Positions 11,185-24,200 of a DNA stretch of 64,000 nucleotides are shown piece by piece. Under the pieces are notes generated by a model. That model was not told where the DNA came from. It made no database searches and was given only the letters and a program-made list of their open reading frames with translations. The first letter of the stretch is position 1. Every line of letters starts with the position of its first letter. Source of the DNA: Lottia gigantea (lineage: Eukaryota; Mollusca; Gastropoda; Lottiidae); NCBI RefSeq assembly GCF_000327385.1, contig NW_008710086.1:1758862-1822861 (forward strand). The letters run 5' to 3'. The position numbers were made by a program, and so were the translations under genes.

Positions 11185-11850
11185 TCAGCGTTCGGCAGAG
11201 GTGATGGCTACTTAACACATGCAATATTAAATTGACAACTTCAAGTTTATTTCTTTTGTGTTTCGGAGACAAGAACTTTCGTTAGTACTGGTGGTCATTT
11301 GATGACTGTATTTGAAAGGGCAACTTAGTCTGATTTGACTTTCTGTACTAATGGTAATGCCTCAGGGAGTACATTCGGACTGGATGAGGCTTCACGAACA
11401 GACCTTGTTTTTTGTCGTAATAATTGATTAGATGAGTATGTTTAATTGGAAAACTTTCTTACATTTTACGTTTCGGAAAAAAGACTTTCGTCTGTGATGA
11501 TGGTTATTTCAATTTTGAATTAAAAGTGGATATTTTTAGGAACACTTCATTGTTGTCAGTGGTGATCGTTCAACAAGAGTAACTAGTTGATCAAAGGAGC
11601 AATGCAAAAACTGTTGAAGAAAAAAATTATTCGTCAGTGTGGTGTTGGGAAGCTCGACCGAACAACTTGACCAATAATTCTAAGTGGTTTTGAGTCTAAA
11701 CATTTTATCAGCGGTGCTTATCAAGACAAAGAAAGATATACTTTAGTTTTGATAAAGATTTTCTTTAAAATAACGTTGTGTTAGCCTGAACAGCCTTACA
11801 AAGGACTTGTCATATACGTTTCGGGAAAGCACACATTCGTCAGTGATGTA
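11185..11850 (-). repeat. Diverged repeats upstream of the globin with a GACGAA...CGAAACGT motif
   Basis: At least three places (about 11258-11285, 11467-11497 and 11817-11850) share, on the - strand, the order CAC(T/A)GACGAA, 10-15 nt, CCGAAACGTA. Weaker versions lie near 11190, 11560 and 11635. Spacing is irregular, so this is a decayed tandem or dispersed repeat. It lies directly upstream of the globin start. Confidence 0.4.
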
Positions 11851-11995
11851 AATGCAAACAAACGAAAATATCACCTAGAGATAAATGTACATTGATTCGT
11901 GCTAAATCAACCGAAAACTCTCACTTAGTTCAACAACTTAATAATAGATGTTCATTAAGGAACTTTAATTCTACGGAAGTGCTCGAAGCATAACA

Positions 11996-12231
11996 ATGGG
12001 TTGCCTCAATTCCAAGAAGATAAAAGGACAGTTTATCAAGTCACAGAGCAGTAAGAGGCGAATAAGTACCAGGAAGTATCTTCCTACCGTCCAGAATGAT
12101 GAAAATGATGGTGACGACCATAAAACTAATCCTCAACCAGAGTTTAGTGAACGACAGAAGGAACTTGTTTTAGAAAGTTGGAATATAGTACAACAGGACA
12201 TCTCCAAGGTTGGAGTCGTTATGTTTATGAA
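11996..12231 (+). CDS. Globin exon 1 (N-terminal extension, helices A-B)
   Basis: The start ATG lies in the context cataacaATGGGT. The exon encodes the acylation motif, a charged linker, and helix A/B (FSERQKELVLESWNIVQQ, ending VGVVMFM). The donor is ATGAA|GTAAGTG. An in-frame TAA directly after it fits an intron. Confidence 0.9.
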
Positions 12232-15200
12232 GTAAGTGTCTTTATAGTATTTGACAGGGATGGCTACAGGGGGTGGGGCACGCCTCCCCCCCCCCCCCCC
12301 CTCCCCATTTGGCTAAAACTCATAATGTCAGTCTGCGATTTATAGCCTCGACTGGCATTATTACCAAATATTCCTCTAACCCAATATAATGTTTTAACAG
12401 TGTTAACTCTTTCCTGTCCAAAAGAACACTTATAATATCATCCAAACAAAATTCACATCTAGAAACCAAACACGTTGAATCAGTCTGCGATTGCTGCCAC
12501 CAACTATTATTGAGAGATTTATGTGCTAAATAATGACTTACTTAGAGTCCAATTAGGTTTCTCTTAAACCAAATATCACAATATGACAATTTGGAAGCCA
12601 CTTGAAAGTGTATTTCCAGGTGGATCACGCAAAGACAAATCATACATTTGTATTAAGTACCCAAGATGGTGGTGTATGCTAGAGTAGGTCATACAACCAT
12701 CAATTATTGAGGTCTAATTCAATCTGACGGACTGGGATTGCAGGAGTAGAGATCTGAAATAATTGTTTTCCTTCATCATGGGGGAACTCAGTAACACGAT
12801 ATTGTCAATGTTTATTTTAGTATAGTTGCGATAATTGCGATAGAATGTAAGACATGCTGTACTTTCATTATTCGCGAACATACACAACAGGTAATCGCTA
12901 TGATGTGAGGGCACCTAAAACATGGTTTGTGTCATGATAGAATACGTGGTCGAAAAAGTAATTGATCGAGTGGTCCAGTAAGTTCGCAACAGATCTTGAG
13001 ACAGTTTATAGCAATCAGGATGATTCCCAAACGTTTTAGACGATTCGCGCTAAACCATGATCAGTCCACAATCCCAAATCAGAAACCCCTATTCACTATT
13101 GAGTCGTTACCATATTAGTTTTCACTGCACCAAGTCGAACTGACACATGTTCTCCATTTTGGATCATAGATACGCCTAAGCGTCACTTAGCATTTGAAAT
13201 AAGAACCCAACTATGATTGGTGTTGTTGGCAAGGCAGGGTATGCTTCCGCCGAATCACACTGCAATTGGATGTGTCAACTCGACATCTCTTTTGGAGGGC
13301 CCATATTGCTACCCTTGTTTATTTAGTATATTTAATACAAGCTTAAAGCTTCAAGAACATCAAAAGCACAATTACTACTAAATTAAAAATGAAATAAATG
13401 GAGTTTTATACTAAATCTGAATACAGGGATTAATCATATTCCAGATCTGAATATTACCTAAACTTACGTCTGACTCTACGTTCATCTGCGTTCTCAAATG
13501 CAAGGTTGATAGATGAGAAGTAAGAAATATTATGTTCCAGCTGACGCCGTCTGTTCGATTCAAGACAAACAGATTGCTTTTTATAAATTTATTATATATG
13601 TTCATGTCTTATATAATTGTCTCTAGTTTTTACGATATTAATCACAAAGGAAGAAAGAAAAATGGCGGAGAGTTTTACATCCCCCTGGTGATCTTAATAA
13701 AAACTATCTTTCAAAAGGGCAAAACGTTAAGATAATATTTTAACGGAGGATGAACCATTTCACATTAGTAATACCTGGTGTATTAACACGATTACAGTTA
13801 CGACCGTCTCGTTTCCACGACATGGAGAGGGGTTGGCATGGAAAAGGCGTCTGGTCTTTCGCGTGAGGCCTTGATCAAGGCCCCATTAAGTCCCCATTTG
13901 CAACATTTGAATTCTGAAAACTGAAAAGATTATGAATTGAATTTGAACATACTGGTGTTTATTCTGAAAGTGATACAGGCTATGATATAATTAGTTGTAG
14001 ATTATTACAAAACAATAAGATAAAGGGATGCTTCATTATCTTGTCTCGTAGGACACTGTATCGGTTATAATTTGTTTATTCTGATATTGATACAGACAAG
14101 GTTTCATTATTGTAGATTATTACAATGATACTATAATAATATGGTAAAGGAATGCGTTATTAAATATTATCTTGACTCGTTAAACACTGGATAAGTTTCA
14201 ATTTGTACGTTAACCGGTACTCAAATTATATGACGATCCTTTTACAAATTGTACGGTAGCTTGTAAACAAATTGTACGGTATCCTAAACACAAAACGGGA
14301 GTAAATATTATATGATCTTGTTTGCCTCTAGTTATGCTACAGTTAGTTCATTAGTAGATACAACAATAGACAATTTCACAAATTAATGTAAACTTCTACC
14401 TAATAAGGTTATTAACACAAATTAAAAAATACAAAACAATGGGTTTTCATAGAAAAACATTGAATATTTCTTGTTAGAATCCAGTGTAACCTCCAGACCT
14501 ACGTTCAGTTGTTTGATTATTAGACAACTTATTATATTGCCTCCGGTTAATGATGAAATATTTAATACAAACATTGAAATCTTTAAACAAATAAAATGAA
14601 ATGATTTCACATAGTGCACAAAAACTAAGATTTGTAATAATCCGTAAAGCAACAAGATAAACAAACAATGTTTAGATACAGTAAATTTTGACCTACTTTC
14701 GAGATGTTTCGAGATTTTATTTCAAGTTATTTCCCTTGAGATGAAAATTTATCTCGTCAATTCAACTTGTGTCCGTTCTGTTTTAATTTTTGTGCGATTT
14801 GGTTCTTCCTGAACCACTGTTGATACGTTTCACAGAGTGTGTTCACGTGTACCCCCAAACCCCGAGGTAAAAACATTCATTTGATTATTGAAACATAAGA
14901 TAAATTTTTGATTAAGCAAAAAATAATATTTAAACCCTCAAAAATCAAATCACTGTGGCATGTCTTGTTAAATCAGCCCTTGACATTTAATTACTAGTTC
15001 ATCTATTTACCCTTGGTAATCCACATAAATGTAATCAACGATTACAAAGAATATTGAGCTACTTAGCTGTCCATACTGCCCCAATGTTGAGATTACAAGC
15101 TAGAAAATGCTTAACCAGGTATATCTTTTGAATAGCGAGAATTGTTCGACCCTTCTCAAGCCCTCTCAAATCCTCCGTTTCTTTGAGAGCGTTTGAAGAC

Positions 15201-18200
15201 ATGTACTTGGCCGGACTTAACGATTAATAAAGTAATTTTTGAAGACATCTTCCAGCATACCAAGAAATTGTTATGGCCAATACCTTCCATGCACCGTTTA
15301 ACTCACTCCCTCCCTCCTACTACTTACAATGTACAAGTTTCGTAACTAATCGTCTGTCTTCCTTACAGGTTTATAATTTTAAACGCTGAATGAAATCTGA
15401 AGCAAAGTGGCGTGTCTAGGGATCATTAGGCGGAGGGACCGATTACGGACTACAGAATTGTCAAGAGGGGTTCACGAAACTAGGCATTTAATTTGGAAAT
15501 TTGGGGTGGGTGGTTATCCCCCTGACAAATAAATCGATGTTTAAAATGACATCTTCCAGCTTTCATGTAATGTTTTACCAATTAACATTGTTCTTATGTC
15601 TTTTGAATCGGGTCTCTCGCTGATCCGACACACGGACTCTCCCTAACTAACATCCGACCCCACCTTCACTAACCCACTTCCCCTTTCATTTCTTCAATTT
15701 AAATCCGCTGCAATAATTCTGAACCTTTGAGGCCTTCCCATCCTTGACATATCAATCGATTGTCTTTCAGCTTTCAGGAAACGTTTTATCACTTAGCTTT
15801 GTCCTAAAGGAGTCTTTTAAATAGATGTTTTAATATTCCTGCTTCTACAAGTAAATACGAAGACAAACACTTGAACTATTTGGCTTCAATAATCAATTGA
15901 AATCAAAGGCAAGTATTAAAGATGGCTTTTTGTCAATTTGAGTAAGTGAGGTATCATAAAACCCAACACAGTCCTGAAAAAGAAAAGTATATATATCTTA
16001 TAAGGTTCAAATAGCAACTAATCAATGATTTTTAGAAAACAATTCTACTGCTAAAATGTGCAAAAATTACGTTCTTCACCACAATGGAAAATTTAAAAAA
16101 AAATTCTCTTTCTTTACCGCAAGGTCTTCTTAGTCGACAACCTATGAACTAAAACAGATGAAAATGATTCTTAACTGTAGCCAAATATATCCATGACAAA
16201 TAATCTGAAATCAAAGTATTTAGTATTTTCATACATAAAACATACATGATGACATTTATGTAAATTGTAGAAACGTTGTGTTGGAGTTCTATGCCTACAA
16301 CTATATCGTAGTCTTCTATGACTGAGTGTTTGCAAGTCAGTTAAGATGTTATGACAATGAAAAAATGGCGCATGTGATGATTTAAAACAAATTTCGTGTC
16401 ATTTTTTAAATTATTTCGCCCAAAAAAGCCTCAAAAATGTTATAACTCATAGCCCGGGGGTATAATAAATTTGACAACAATTAACGTTACAATGATTATA
16501 TGTAATATGTATCTCATACTGGTCTCCACCCCCAACTCAAAACAGCTCATTAACGTTTTGGGGGATTCCTTTGGGGTCTTTCCCTCTGCCACCAACAACC
16601 TCTTTTAGAAATAGAATGGGTTCNNNNNNNNNNNNNNNNNNNNNNNNNNNNNNNNNNNNNNNNNNNNNNNNNNNNNNNNNNNNNNNNNNTACTAAAAATG
16701 ACGCATTGTGACAAAATATAACAAATTTCATGTCCGTCATTGTGACAAATGGCCATGGCTTGACACCTATACAAAGTTTAACCCTCATTACACCGAGTTT
16801 TACCTACCGATTGAGGCCAACATGGACCATCCGTTCAAGAGTTTTATAGTTGGATTTTGTCTAGTTATTTTTAAGGTAAGTTCTTAGTTTTTTGGGTTTG
16901 TTTTAATGAAACGCGAAGATGGAAATTAGGTGCCGTTTCTCAAAAATCTTTGTCAAAAGTTGTGTAATTCTCACGAAATTTCTTCGAAAGATTTTTTATA
17001 AAACGTATACTTTTCTGTTATTTCACAAATATTTATTTTTATATATCATATTTAAGACGTCAATATTCAGGGAGATTGTTTTTTAAAGAAATAAATAATC
17101 TGTTTCGTTTCATTCTGTAAAAAAAAAATGATTTCTTAAAATTGACGTATATTCCTTCTAAATCAATAGTTTCGTTCCGTTATATTAAATAAAACAATCT
17201 ATGATATTAGTGCTACCCTTTTCTTATTTTACTTCCGGTTGGTAAGTTGGTCGGTTTGGATTTTTTACCAACCCTTATCAAAGTTTGATTAAAAAATGAA
17301 AATCAAATAAATACAGGTATTTTTACCCTGGATTTGTCACTTAGAATTAGAATTTTATATGGATAAGTTGTATCTCGCAGATACATGCCTTAATCTAAAA
17401 ACGTAAACCATGCATAGTCCTGAATACTAACACTCAATGAGAATAATACTGTGATATATTTGATTTTATCTTTGGATTTGTCACTGTCCGTTAATCATTG
17501 GGACATTAATCCCAACCCAATCTGACCATTGTATTCTCTGAAATATAGTATTCTATCTTGGGATTTATCACTTAGAATTAAAGTTATATAGGGCCTTCAC
17601 GTTTCTGGATAAGTCGTATCTTGGACAGTGACAGGTCATAAATAATCGTCCTGATCTAAAAAGGAACGTCATGCCTGGTTCAAAAGCTGAGATAAAAATC
17701 TCATGAAATATCGGATTTAGCATTCATTTGTCAATATCAGTTTATATATGGCTTATTAATTCTGATTCCAACACGATCTTTGACATATCGATGTCGCAAA
17801 TCCCGAGTTAAGATACATGACAGATTGAAATCCTAATGCAGATTTGTCGTAGCGAAAGATTAATCTCTTGCCATGTAGGATTTTTAATACGAGCTTTGTG
17901 ACGTCACAAATCCCAAAATATATAATAGTATTATTCGATCCAAAGACGTTAAAAACGTTATAAGCTGATATAGTATTAGGTTAATGTATAAATCCCATGA
18001 TGAAATGACTTCTTACATGTCGTTTGGATACTAAGTTTATGACTTGTAACAGATGACTTCGATATCTATCTTGATATACGAGAATTCGTCATGTAGCCTA
18101 CTTACTTTTAACTTTTTTCTCTCTCTCTGTATCATACGAACTTGCAATGAAAATAATCCACTTATGGAAGAGATGTAGTCTAGCGACGCAGGATATGCGC

Positions 18201-21200
18201 TCCATCCACAAACAACTGATACCGATTTGCTACTCAGGTTGGCAACTTCACACACTTTCCGATGTATTAATAGCTAATGTTATTTATTTGGTATTTTCAT
18301 TGCCGTGATAGATGTCGTGGTAGTTTATATTTCAGAAAGTCGTGTCAAAAAACATTAGAATTCTCTGCGTTGTAATTAACTTAGTGATGATGTATGCCTT
18401 TACGTCAAGTTCGCATATAAGTCTTCTCAAGTAATGTTCGGTTTTCTCCTTTCTAGAAATGACGTTTACCAAGCTGGCCCGTAACTAGGGTCTTTTTTCT
18501 TTGAGGGAAAAATCCCGTTGTCGTTAAAGTCCGCTATGTCTTTCATTGTAACGCTTACAACCACCTTTACCGCGATGAATAAGCCATATATTTAGCGGAT
18601 ATAATACTTATGTTTCTAAATTTTAAAACAAATTGTTTTTTTTTGTCTAATTCGGCAAAAGATGAAGTTACGGCCCTATTTACATTTAATCTCGCAGATC
18701 TTCTCCTTGGCTTTACGCATACAGTGCAACATAAGTGCAGCACCAAACTTTGTTCATACGATTTACATTGGAAATAAAACAAGACTGCCATATCCGGAAG
18801 ATAGGACACAAAAAGAAAAATCCATTTTAAGCGAAAGCCTTTGATTTACAGTGAAATACATTTAGTTATCCCCATTCAAAAAATGTTCTAATCGTACTAT
18901 TTTCTATTCCAGGTACATGATTGTTATGGCCAGGTCAAACCAGGACGTCCGGGGGCACGGATTACGAGAGAACCTCGATTGCAGCCTCATGAAGGATATT
19001 CTTACCCGGAGTATAAACCGTTTTTCCCCTTTCCTCCACCCCCACCGCCGAATATACCATTTACTCTAGAGCGTTTTCTCAAACATAGGGAATATGAGAT
19101 GAAATTTGGAGTAAAACTCCGGAAGTACGCGGCCTATTACAACAGTCCAGGGTATACGCCACCCCCAAAGAACATGCCCAATCCGAACGTTGAATACGAA
19201 GTCGAATATCCCTACAATCCACATGTGTATGTGCCTCCACCATCCGAAGCAACGAAACCGAAAGTCACTCCTCAGCAGCTTCAACAACCGCAACCAACTC
19301 CGAATACGCACCAACCTCATCACCACTCTCATCAGTACCAAAATGGCAAAACATCACAGAATTCGTGGTTCAATCAACCGCCGATACCCAACAAACCACT
19401 TTTGAGTCCTCAGCAATTTCCAATGCCGAATTTGGATCCACCAATGCACAGCAACCATCAATCGCAACAGTCTTACATGCAACCTTCTCAAAACGATCGA
19501 CATTGGTCGCATCAGCAACCATCACCTGTTCACCCTCAGCCACATCATCAGTTTCAACCTCATCAGTATCAGCAACCGTACATGCGCCAGCCTCAACCGC
19601 AACATAACATGCACCAACAGCAACCGAACATGCATCAACAGCAACCGCACATGCACCAACAGCAACCACACATGCAGCAACCACAACCGAACATGCAGCT
19701 ACCACAACCGAACATGCATCCATCGCAATCGAGTCAGTATCAACCAAACATGCATCAACAACCAAACATGCATCAAACGCAGCCAAACCAACACCAGCTG
19801 CAATCAAACAGGCACCAACAACCAAATAACCATCATCAATGGAATCAGCAACAAGGTATTCCCAAACAGACGTTTCAACAATCACCTTTCAGTGCGTATC
19901 AACATAAACCAAACAGTCCAAAATCTTTGCCAAACCTCATGAGATCGCAACAGAATCAGTTCAATCAATATCAACAGATGGTGGGAGGACCAGAAACGCA
20001 GCCGCCGACGCAAATGAATTCGCAGCAAAACGTAAACCAACGTCGAAATCCCCAGATGCAACCGAAGTTCCAGAATATTCACCAAAACCACCATGTGCAA
20101 ACAACAAGCATGCCCGTAAGCTTACCAGGGGTTCAAGATCTTAAATCAGTGGCTCATCGGCATCATCCACCTCCATCTCATTCCCTACCGCTTCCGTCTC
20201 GTCACCATTCCATGCAGCAAATAGAGCCTCAACCATCCAAGCAGGAACAACATCCAATAAAACATATGCTCTCATCACCAGCGGCCGCTAAAGCTCCATT
20301 AGAACCTCCGTCTCAGAAATCGCGCATCCCTGGTTCCATAAGAGAATACATACAAAAACCAAGATCCAATACTAAAGGTCTCCTGTTAGCTTTGCAGAAA
20401 TATCTGATGCAGCTTACTAAAGTTCAGAATTCTAAGAAGAAGCTAAGCGTTGCATCCGCTTCCACAGTACCAGTGGCACTAGCTGCACCAATGGCAACAA
20501 GAGTACCAGCTGTACCAATGGCACCAGCAGCATCAGCTGCTCCCATCTTTAGACCAAGTTTCACAAATGGACCCAGTTTCCAAGCCCCTTTGAAAGCAGC
20601 ACCAATTGCCACATTTGATCCTCGGTCGCCCTTACCAGCGAAAGCAGAGCCAGCTCCATTTGAGCCTCAATTGCCATTACCAAAAGCCCAAGCTCCTGTA
20701 ATAAACTCAGAGGCTTCTATAATTCAAATTCCTCCTCAATCGCAAAATTCCCCAGCCTCCGAGTCTCTCACTCCCTCCCCAGCCATACCATTATCGGAAA
20801 AGGTGACCCATCCTTTATCTTTTGATGCTAATGCAGTCCATACCCAGCCAACAATGATACCAAAAACAATAGCTCCTAAACAACCAACAGTGATTCCTGC
20901 AGGTGACTCTACAGCAACTGTGGTTGTTACGACAACACCTTTTTTGTGAAACTTTTCGTAGGAACAAAGACTTAGTATTATATTTGTGGACTCAAGAAAA
21001 GGACAATGTATGATTGAAGCGACAGTGAAGCTTTTTGTCTTTTGTGTTGCCTAATGTTCGATTTGGAGCCTCATTTGCCAGTCGGACTATATTTTTCTTT
21101 ATGGATATGTTAGGTACTTGATAATTGTTGGCAATATGGTTTTCTGTGGTATTGGATTTTGTATGTTTGTAAATAAATTATTTATTTGTTAATGTAATTG

Positions 21201-24200
21201 TAATTCTTACTAGGGGCTATGAATCAGCTTATTAAAAAGAAAAACGTAGTAGTACTTTTAAACAAAATTGCTGACAATCCGAGAAAACCGTTTAGTCCAT
21301 GGTTCCTTCCAACTTAAGATCTTATTGGTCAAATTAGGCGACCAATTTAAGTGTTTTTTTCAAATGTGCGTTGTAGAAAAATAGTTAGTACTCTAATGTC
21401 ATAACGCCCCAAACCAATTCGTTTTTTTTTTTGTTGGGAGGGGGGGACCCTCTAAGACCTTCTCCATCTGGAATATCAAGCCCACATTTGCATCCCCCAC
21501 TCCTCATTCAATCTGCCCCCTTTCTGTCCCTTATTTGTACCACCACTATCAATGGCCTGACATAAACACAACGAGACGCTTTCAAAGCTTGTGAGCTTAT
21601 GTCTAGCTGGTAGATATTATGTTGTCAAGGAGTAAACTATTTATAATTTACGACTCTTCCCCAAAAAACAAACAACAAAACTCTTTTGTGGAAGAGGAAG
21701 TATGTTATACGAGTGTATTATTGTCTATCTGATACACATAAAACTGTCTGGGGTAACCTATAGTCGTGTATTTGACAGTAAAGCTATAAGTACAGTCTGT
21801 TAAAACAGACAAGTAGATATAAGAATAAGTCTGACTCGATTTACTGTCACTGTCAGATAGTTTTACTATCATGACTATTGATTATTGTTCTTTGGGTCTG
21901 TCATCTGCCGAACTTATGGACAGTTTTGTGACAAGTACTATTCTTGTTGTTCGATTCATAGAGGGGACACACATACTTTTATCTCAAGGCCACGATTTAG
22001 CCTCAAAATAACTCTGTGTCTTATGGTTCAGAATGGTAGCGATCATTATACACGTATGCCACTCCAGTATCAAAATACATCCTAATAAGTTCATTCATTT
22101 CGTTATAACGAATGAGTTCAACCCTTTCGCATAAGATTTATAGGTCATATTTATACATATATATTGGAGATACTAAGTCGTGGCCACAAGATACTAAGTC
22201 GTGGCCACAAGATACTCAGTCGTGGCCACATGATGCTAAGTCGTAGCCACGAGATGCTAAGTCGTGGCCATATGATGCTAAGTCGTGGCCACATGATGCT
22301 AAGTCGTGGCAACATGATGCTCAGTCGTGGCCACAAGATACTCAGTTGTGGTCACAAGATGCTAAGTCGTAGCCACGAGATGCTAAGTCGTGGCCACATG
22401 ATGCTAAGTCGTGGCCACATGATGCTAAGTCGTGGCAACATGATGCTCAGTCGTGGCCACAAGATACTCAGTTGTGGTCACAAGATACTAAGTCGTGGCC
22501 ACAAGATACTAAGTCGTGGCCACAAGATACTAAGTCGTGGCCACAGGATACTAAGTCGTGGTCACATGATACTAAGTCGTGGTCACAAGATAACAAGTCG
22601 TGGCCACATGATACTAAGTTGTGGTCACAAGATACTCAGTTGTGGTCACAAGATACTAATTCGTGGCCACATCATACTAAGTTGTGGTCACAAGATACTA
22701 AGTTGTGGCCACAAGATACTAAGTCGTGGCCACAAAATGCTTTATAGAATGGTTTGAAATAACTAATATTCTTTTTTAACGATACTTCCTATAGAATTTC
22801 TATTAATATTCGTACTGGCATCGCCCTATCGTTCATATTCTAAAGATTAGTCTACTTTTTCATACCATAGATGGATACCGTAGCGACAGGCGACTGTGAA
22901 TTGAATTGAAATACAATCTTTGAATGGTATTTCGCAGAAGCCCTACAATCTCTATTAGTAGCCAGTTGAAATCATATTAGTGATAACTATAGAATCAGCA
23001 AGATGTAATTAGACCAGCCAAGTATTTTTATCCGCGTCTGATCCACTTTCTGTCGCTCACGATATCCTGTCTAGCACGGTAGTTAAAGGTACAAATAACA
23101 AAAACAGCACTAACTATCCGAGCCACAAACGAAATCCAAATCCAAATTAGAGTTTGATAATACATTGGTAGCATTAATACTAGAGGAAGTATATATAAAT
23201 CATAAATGGGAAAGTATTTCATAATGGGAGGTGGTATCAGGTATCTAGAAGAGTAAGCATTCCCGGTTAGCTCGGTGGTCAATGTGATATAAGCGTCTGA
23301 TTTACATTATCAGCTGAGGGAGCTCAATTTAAGTTCTTTTTTGAACATTCCTTGGTGTCGTATCGCCGAGTTTTTCATTTTATAGAGACTGTAGGCATTC
23401 AGAATATCTCAAAGGCAGCTCTATCAGCTGGAAGAAGTTCTACAGTTCTATGCTGATGGTACTTCTCTTTGGAGGAGTCCACTACTATACTACCTTTACT
23501 CTCGATTATGCCTTTCTTTGGACGAGATTTTTGATTGACGGAATTGTCTTGGTTGTACAATTTTTTTTTATATTATTATGTATTCACAATATACACCAAC
23601 ATAGCGGCCAATATCGAGGGATATCGTGACTTCTCTTTCGTTTGCAATCAATTTCCGAAGACGTATTTTCATTCTTAAAGCTCTTTAGCTGGCACTAAAT
23701 AGGAGTGAAATAATTGACATAATTAGCAGTCTTCAAAATACCAAGTTATTAAAGAACCTCGTATTATACCTTGACTGTCAACTTTCTTGTTTCACGGAAT
23801 TTGATTGGATTATACGCCAGAGAATACGTCCAATCAGAGCCTTCGACAAATAGAAAGGTGCTCATTGCAGTCAAGGTATAAGACGTAGTTTGTAATGTCT
23901 GTGTCCCTTTAACTGTTTATTGATTGGACAAAAACATCACCAAGATATCAAAGAAATGATATTCAAATTCCGACTTTGATTGATCATTAACTAGACATTA
24001 GTTATTCAAATTTAACACTCCGGTCTTTATAGTTCCGGCAGTTTTTATCGATTGTCTTGTACCGTCTATTCATATGACTGTGGATATTACCATCAGTCCA
24101 ATGTTCTGCTACATGAACAACTCCTGAATAATTCTAGGTCTTTTATTCCAATGGTAATATAGTGTTTTCAAATGGGTGGATTAGATTCTGCATCTTGTTT

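Larger units (their letters stand above)
12236..16821. other. Globin intron 1, 5' part; no gene seen
   Basis: It contains a poly-C tract (about 12283-12303) and otherwise AT-rich unique sequence. The short frames at 13411-13735 and 14422-14668 have no domain-like composition. A single repeat-related motif lies at 16253-16285. Confidence 0.55.

Noticed and set aside
19370-19885. 171-codon frame opposite the secreted Q-rich gene
   Set aside because: It is an antisense shadow of the CAA/CAG/CAT-rich coding repeat; the + strand gene has a signal peptide, splice sites and poly(A) signal.
22164-22757. 197-codon frame with LSRGHMM repeats
   Set aside because: It is a by-product of the 21-bp minisatellite; long frames exist on both strands.
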